A DNA stretch of 9,245 bases, from the NCBI GenBank assembly GCA_003134675.1, contig PLBZ01000044.1:3291-12535 (forward strand). The letters are read 5' to 3'. The notes beneath the pieces are model-generated. The model was not told the DNA's origin. It made no database searches and was given only the letters and a program-made list of their open reading frames with translations. Within the stretch, counting starts at the first letter, position 1. Every line of letters starts with the position of its first letter. The translations under genes were made by a program, and so were the position numbers. Source of the DNA: Solirubrobacterales bacterium. GTDB lineage: Bacteria; Actinomycetota; Thermoleophilia; Solirubrobacterales; Solirubrobacteraceae. Positions 5,827 through 9,245 of this stretch are shown here, one piece after another.

Positions 5827-7494
5827 ATGAAGATTCAAGGGAGTGGGCTCGTCAGGAGCCCGTCACGATGTGTCTGTTCTCTGATCGGAGCCATGGCGAT
5901 GCTCCTTGCGATCGGCTTTGGGCCCTCGGTCACCTCCGCCGGCGCGACCAACGTTCTGGAACAAGGCTGGGAGAACCCGACGAATGGCTTGACAGCCGAT
6001 CTCGCGACGGGATGCACCAGCGCCTGCGTATGGACCAGAGAACCAGAAACGGGAACACCCGCGCCCACGGCAGATGCAGGGCCGCACAACTTCTGGCATG
6101 TCCAGGCCAACCCCCAGGAAAACCTGATCAAGGTCCCCGACATCAACCCCAACCTCGTCCAGCTGGCGCCCGGCGACAACGGGCATCTCCCCAGCGCCTT
6201 CGAAGGCACGCACGTGGCTTGGTTCGGCGAGCCGAGCACGGGAACTTTCTGTGGTGCGGACTTCAAGGAATTCGGCGAATCCGAAAATCTGATTGCCAGC
6301 CTCAACGGCTGCCAGTCGAGCGGGGTCGAGAGCGGCACATTGACATCGCCGCCATTCAGCCTCAAAGGCGCGTCCACGGCGATCCTGCACTTCTTCTCGT
6401 GGTGGGAGATCGAGTCGGTCAACGCCGATGTGTTCGACGTGATGATGGTCGAATACTCCACCGACGGCGGCACGACCTGGACCCACGCCGGGCTGCTCAA
6501 CCCGGCCAACAATCCTGCCGGGGCCCATTACCAGCCGTACTCGAACACCGGCCTGCAGAGCTCGCCACAGTGGAAGGAGTATCTGGCCGATCTCACGCCG
6601 GCCATCGGCTCGGAAAAAGTGCAGGTCCGCTTCAACTTCAGCACGAACGACACGCTCTATAACGGCTTCCGTGGTTGGCTGATCGACGGCGTGCGCGTGG
6701 CAACACCGTTCGACGTGGCAAACCCGGCGATCACGAGCGTCGACACCTGCTCGGGTACGACGGTAGTACCGGTCTCGGTCATCCACGGGACCAACTTCCT
6801 GCTGGCATCCAAAGTGAGCGTCGATGGTGGCGAAGCTCAGACGGCGCAAACGCCGTCCTCTGACCGAATCGAGATTCCGGTGATCAGCACCGGACCGCAC
6901 ACGATCCAGGTGATCGACCCCAACGGCACGATCGCGAGCAACATATTCAGTGTTATCCAACCGGCGGACTGCTCGCCGGCGCTGCCGCCCCTCCCACCGG
7001 TGGTGAATAAACAGCCACCGCCACCGGATGACAACTTCACCGACGCGGGCAATCCGACGGTGGAACCCGACGGTTCGCTGGTCTTCGATGAGACATTCCC
7101 CGAAGCCGGCGACACCGTCGCCTCGGCGGACATCCCACAGGGCGCCGAGATCAGCCGCGTGCGGACCACGCTGGCCTTCGACTCGAAGAGGGGCAAGAAG
7201 AAGTCCAAGCGGTGCAAGCGCGAATTCGTGCGTAAAGGCAAGCGCTGCGTGAGCAACAGGCCGGTGATATATGGCACAAGCAGCCTTCACATCCCCGGTG
7301 TGGGCACCTACAAGATCACGGTCAAGCCTGGCGCAACGGCGCTCGCCGCTCTCAAGAAGGGCAAGACACTGCACGTGCAGGTGACGATCACCTTCCACTC
7401 CACCCGGGGCGGGACGCCCACGAGCAAGATCTACTCGCTCACAGTCAAAGGCAAGAAGCCGAAGCCGAAGAAGCACCGTCACAAGAAGCACTAG
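5827..7494 (+). CDS. Secreted jelly-roll/TIG protein with basic Cys-containing C-terminal region, unknown function
   Basis: A 555-residue exported protein. The signal peptide has a long n-region with Arg10 and Arg14, a hydrophobic core (19-32) and a likely cleavage after AGA at 40. Residues about 85-293 resemble the MAM-like jelly-roll domain found in M6-peptidase-type secreted proteins: FEGTHVAWFGEPSTGTFCG, a strand with VMMVEYSTDGGTTW and the closing GFRGWLIDGVRV. An IPT/TIG-like Ig domain follows (about 299-378: AITSVDTCSG, VIHGTNFL, GPHTIQVIDPNG). Then come a Pro-rich linker (382-400) and a terminal beta domain (401-543). The terminal domain is interrupted by a very basic segment (454-474) with Cys463 and Cys474, and it ends in a Lys/His tail (542-555). 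No protease or glycosidase motif is present, so adhesion, matrix or wall association is more plausible than catalysis. The ATG has a G-rich ribosome site six bases upstream. It probably forms its own unit, closed by the hairpin at 7520. Confidence 0.85.
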   Translation: MKIQGSGLVRSPSRCVCSLIGAMAMLLAIGFGPSVTSAGATNVLEQGWENPTNGLTADLATGCTSACVWTREPETGTPAPTADAGPHNFWHVQANPQENLIKVPDINPNLVQLAPGDNGHLPSAFEGTHVAWFGEPSTGTFCGADFKEFGESENLIASLNGCQSSGVESGTLTSPPFSLKGASTAILHFFSWWEIESVNADVFDVMMVEYSTDGGTTWTHAGLLNPANNPAGAHYQPYSNTGLQSSPQWKEYLADLTPAIGSEKVQVRFNFSTNDTLYNGFRGWLIDGVRVATPFDVANPAITSVDTCSGTTVVPVSVIHGTNFLLASKVSVDGGEAQTAQTPSSDRIEIPVISTGPHTIQVIDPNGTIASNIFSVIQPADCSPALPPLPPVVNKQPPPPDDNFTDAGNPTVEPDGSLVFDETFPEAGDTVASADIPQGAEISRVRTTLAFDSKRGKKKSKRCKREFVRKGKRCVSNRPVIYGTSSLHIPGVGTYKITVKPGATALAALKKGKTLHVQVTITFHSTRGGTPTSKIYSLTVKGKKPKPKKHRHKKH

Positions 7495-7519
7495 CCGGTA
7501 ACACCCAGCAAGCATCTAC

Positions 7520-7545
7520 GACGGGGCGCCTACAGGCGCCCCGTC
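7520..7545 (+). terminator. Strong GC hairpin after the secreted protein gene
   Basis: Eleven perfectly paired bases (7520-7530 with 7535-7545, GACGGGGCGCC against GGCGCCCCGTC) around the loop TACA, 26 bases after the stop at 7494. The pairing could extend to 12 base pairs with a two-base loop. The downstream sequence (CTCGTTCC) has few Ts, as in many high-GC actinobacterial terminators. It separates the upstream gene from the next one on the same strand. Confidence 0.7.
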
Positions 7546-7554
7546 CTCGTTCCA

Positions 7555-7560
7555 TACAAT
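7555..7560 (+). promoter_or_regulatory. -10 element of the CxxC protein gene
   Basis: TACAAT, five of six to TATAAT and identical to the alternative ecm -10, ends six bases before ATG 7567. A start point at or near 7567 would make the message leaderless from that ATG, or leave a 12-base leader before ATG 7579. No good -35 is found, since the hairpin occupies that position. Confidence 0.45.
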
Positions 7561-7568
7561 GAACCCAT

Positions 7569-7573
7569 GGAGG
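7569..7573 (+). promoter_or_regulatory. Shine-Dalgarno GGAGG deciding the start at 7579
   Basis: GGAGG lies five bases before ATG 7579, ideal spacing. It also falls within codons 1-3 of the upstream in-frame ATG at 7567, so the two starts compete. Confidence 0.65.
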
Positions 7574-7578
7574 GTTCG

Positions 7579-8151
7579 ATGGCAGAGACGAGCGCGCGTA
7601 GCTGGCTGCGCTGTTACCGCTGCTGGTCGCAAGATCTCGAGGTCCAGGTTCACTACGAGGGGATCCACAAAATCGATCCCGACACGGGCGAGCGCGCGGA
7701 AGTCGTCGACGAGCTCCAGGAGGCCGTCGTCCAGTGCCTGGACTGCATGCACGACCAGCCGCACCTCGGCTTCGCCAACGGCCGCGTCGAGCCGATCGAG
7801 GATCGCTGGGAACGGATGATCGCCGGGACCCCATGGGTCGCCTCCTGCACCGTGTCAGTCGACGCCGAAGACGTCGAGAGCTGCTCCGGGCCGGAGGCCG
7901 GCGACGCGCTCTCCTACGCCGCCTTCGGCGATCACGGCGTGCGCGAGTTCTTCACGCACGTCCGCTTCCACAAGCACGAAGACGACACCAGCATCATCGT
8001 CCACCTGCTCGTCGAGCTCTATGCGCGCTCGCTCGAGGAGGCCACTGAGGTGCTCGAGTCATCCGCCCGCGGCCTGCTCACGATCACCTCGCTCGCCGAG
8101 GAGTCGCGCCCGCCGGCGGCCGCCGGCGAGAGCCACGGTCAACACGACTAG
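7579..8151 (+). CDS. Unknown 190-residue protein with paired CxxC motifs
   Basis: Function not recognised. The N-terminal part has CYRC (C12, C15) and, 37 residues on, CLDC (C53, C56), the pattern of a four-cysteine zinc ribbon with a long insert; the insert holds two strands and an acidic helix. The remaining part (about 80-172) alternates strands and helices: [15 protein letters not shown], then [20 protein letters not shown] and a helix [15 protein letters not shown]. This is compatible with a small alpha+beta domain. Cys90 and Cys102 are extra. The tail after 175 is Pro/Ala-rich and looks disordered. There is no signal peptide or membrane span, so it is cytoplasmic. ATG 7579 is preferred because of GGAGG five bases upstream; ATG 7567 (four residues longer) is possible on a leaderless transcript. 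It follows a terminator and converges on pckG with overlapping TAG stops, so it is probably monocistronic. Zinc binding is inferred from spacing only. Confidence 0.8.
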   Translation: MAETSARSWLRCYRCWSQDLEVQVHYEGIHKIDPDTGERAEVVDELQEAVVQCLDCMHDQPHLGFANGRVEPIEDRWERMIAGTPWVASCTVSVDAEDVESCSGPEAGDALSYAAFGDHGVREFFTHVRFHKHEDDTSIIVHLLVELYARSLEEATEVLESSARGLLTITSLAEESRPPAAAGESHGQHD

Positions 8152-9245
8152 CCCAGACGTTTTTCAAGTGCGTCGAGCTGCGCGTTCAGCTCAGGGGGCA
8201 GCCCGTCGAATTTCGCGAGGTGCGCTCGGAACTGCGGCAGTTGCGCCCTCCACTCCTCGATGTCGACTCTGAGCAGCTCGGCCATGTCCTCTGCTGAGAC
8301 ATTCAGCCCCGTGGTGTTGATGCCCTCCCCGTCGACCGGCGGTATCAGGCCAATCGGGGTCTCATTCGCCGCGCCGTGTCCAGCGCAGCGCGCGAACACC
8401 CATGAGAGCACCCGTGAGTTCTCGCCGTAGCCGGGCCAGAGAAAGTTGCCGTCGCTGTCCTTGCGAAACCAGTTGACGTAGAAGATCTTCGGCAGCTTCC
8501 CCGTCTCGCCCTGCCGCCCGATCTGGAGCCAGTGGGCGAAGTAGTCGGCCATGTCATAGCCGCAGAACGGCAGCATCGCGAACGGGTCGAAGCGCAGCTC
8601 GCCGACCGTACCGGCGGCGGCCGCGGTCTTCTCGGAGCTCATGATCGACCCAAGAAACACGCCGTGCTCCCAATCCAGCGCCTCGGTCACCAGTGGCACT
8701 ACCGTCGAGCGCCGTCCGCCGAACAGCATCGCGTCGATCGGTACACCCACCGGGTCCTCCCACTCCGGCGCGATCGCCGGATCCTGGGCTGCCGGCGTGG
8801 TGAAGCGCGCGTTGGGATGCGCCGCCGGCGCCTCCGATAAGGGCGTCCAGTCATTGCCGTGCCAGTCGATCAGGTGCGAGGGCTTCTGCTTTGTCATCCC
8901 CTCCCACCACACGTCGCCGTCGTCGGTCTTGGCGCAGTTGGTGAAAATCGAGTTGCGCTCGATCGTGCGGATCGCGTTCGGGTTGGTCTCCTCGCCCGTT
9001 CCCGGCGCGACGCCGAAGAAGCCGGCCTCGGGGTTGATCGCGTACAGCCGTCCGTCCTCGCCGAACTTCATCCACGCGATGTCGTCCCCGATCGTCTCCA
9101 CCGTCCAGCCCTCGAGCGTCGGGATCAGCATCGCCAGGTTCGTCTTCCCGCACGCGCTCGGGAAGGCGCCAGTGATGTACTTCACCTCACCCTCGGGCGA
9201 GGTCAGCTTGAGGATCAGCATGTGCTCGGCCATCCAGCCCTCGTC
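8148..9245 (-). CDS. pckG: Phosphoenolpyruvate carboxykinase, GTP type (C-terminal 365 residues)
   Basis: Converts oxaloacetate and GTP to phosphoenolpyruvate, CO2 and GDP, the entry step of gluconeogenesis from C4 acids. Numbered from the window edge, the fragment has the P-loop [15 protein letters not shown] (26-40) with the family's reactive Cys (C32), the kinase-2 motif GDDIAWMK (53-60), [16 protein letters not shown] (68-83), [12 protein letters not shown] (175-186) and the nucleotide-binding stretch [27 protein letters not shown] (258-284). These identify the GTP-dependent, not the ATP-dependent, family. The family is about 600 residues, so roughly 240 N-terminal residues and the promoter lie beyond base 9245; the frame stays open through DEGW at the edge, so the Met at 9233 is internal. 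The C-terminus is intact and ends in TAG (8150-8148), overlapping the neighbouring gene's TAG. It is functionally consistent with an ethylmalonyl-CoA pathway host feeding C4 units into sugar synthesis. Confidence 0.97.
   Translation of the reverse strand, partial: DEGWMAEHMLILKLTSPEGEVKYITGAFPSACGKTNLAMLIPTLEGWTVETIGDDIAWMKFGEDGRLYAINPEAGFFGVAPGTGEETNPNAIRTIERNSIFTNCAKTDDGDVWWEGMTKQKPSHLIDWHGNDWTPLSEAPAAHPNARFTTPAAQDPAIAPEWEDPVGVPIDAMLFGGRRSTVVPLVTEALDWEHGVFLGSIMSSEKTAAAAGTVGELRFDPFAMLPFCGYDMADYFAHWLQIGRQGETGKLPKIFYVNWFRKDSDGNFLWPGYGENSRVLSWVFARCAGHGAANETPIGLIPPVDGEGINTTGLNVSAEDMAELLRVDIEEWRAQLPQFRAHLAKFDGLPPELNAQLDALEKRLG

Noticed and set aside
5863..7515. 550-codon open frame on the minus strand opposite the secreted protein
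   Set aside because: Its translation is Arg/Val/Asp/Gly-rich with no domain or signal, as expected for a high-GC antisense shadow. The plus-strand frame has a signal peptide, recognisable domains and a ribosome site.
7520..7545. Riboswitch or attachment site at the strong palindrome
   Set aside because: A simple 11-base-pair stem with a four-base loop just after a stop codon fits a terminator; there is no aptamer-like secondary structure and no flanking integrase.

Overview
The window looks like chromosomal DNA of a high-GC actinobacterium. The gene set (an ethylmalonyl-CoA-type B12 mutase with its MeaB chaperone, a DipZ-like CcdA-thioredoxin fusion, actinobacterial-type ClpS, GTP-type PEP carboxykinase) and the style of the secreted protein (Lys/Cys-rich basic tail, TIG module) suggest the Thermoleophilia/Solirubrobacterales area. 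That placement is inference, not shown by a marker gene. There is no mobile element, CRISPR array, tRNA or rRNA, and no gene-free stretch longer than about 85 bases.

Layout. Bases 1-105 are the 3' tail of a gene, probably crotonyl-CoA carboxylase/reductase (ccr). It is stop/start-coupled to a 123-residue protein of unknown function (105-476). clpS (473-763) lies on the opposite strand and meets that gene tail to tail. A 38-base divergent promoter region separates clpS from ethylmalonyl-CoA mutase (ecm, 802-2817). ecm heads a tightly packed run: meaB (2814-3776), a previously uncalled 53-residue two-helix membrane protein (3773-3934), and a DipZ-like thiol-disulfide protein (3942-5744, probable TTG start). 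After an 82-base gap comes a secreted 555-residue jelly-roll/TIG protein (5827-7494) and then a strong hairpin (7520-7545). Next is a 190-residue protein with a CxxC-CxxC pair (7579-8151), and finally the 3' part of pckG on the minus strand (8148-9245, N-terminus outside the window).

How the genes fit together. Ccr (if correctly recognised) and Ecm are consecutive carbon-skeleton steps of the ethylmalonyl-CoA pathway, used to assimilate acetyl-CoA-yielding substrates without isocitrate lyase. MeaB protects and reloads the B12 mutase. PEP carboxykinase would carry the resulting C4 acids into gluconeogenesis. The 123-residue protein sits between two pathway genes and is the best candidate for an undescribed accessory factor. 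The small membrane protein and DipZ-like protein are translationally packed behind meaB, but their link to the pathway is unproven.

Regulatory texture. Three genes (clpS, ecm and the 190-residue protein) have a -10-like hexamer 6-8 bases before an ATG, suggesting leaderless transcripts. Both convergent gene pairs overlap at their stop codons, leaving no room for a terminator between them.
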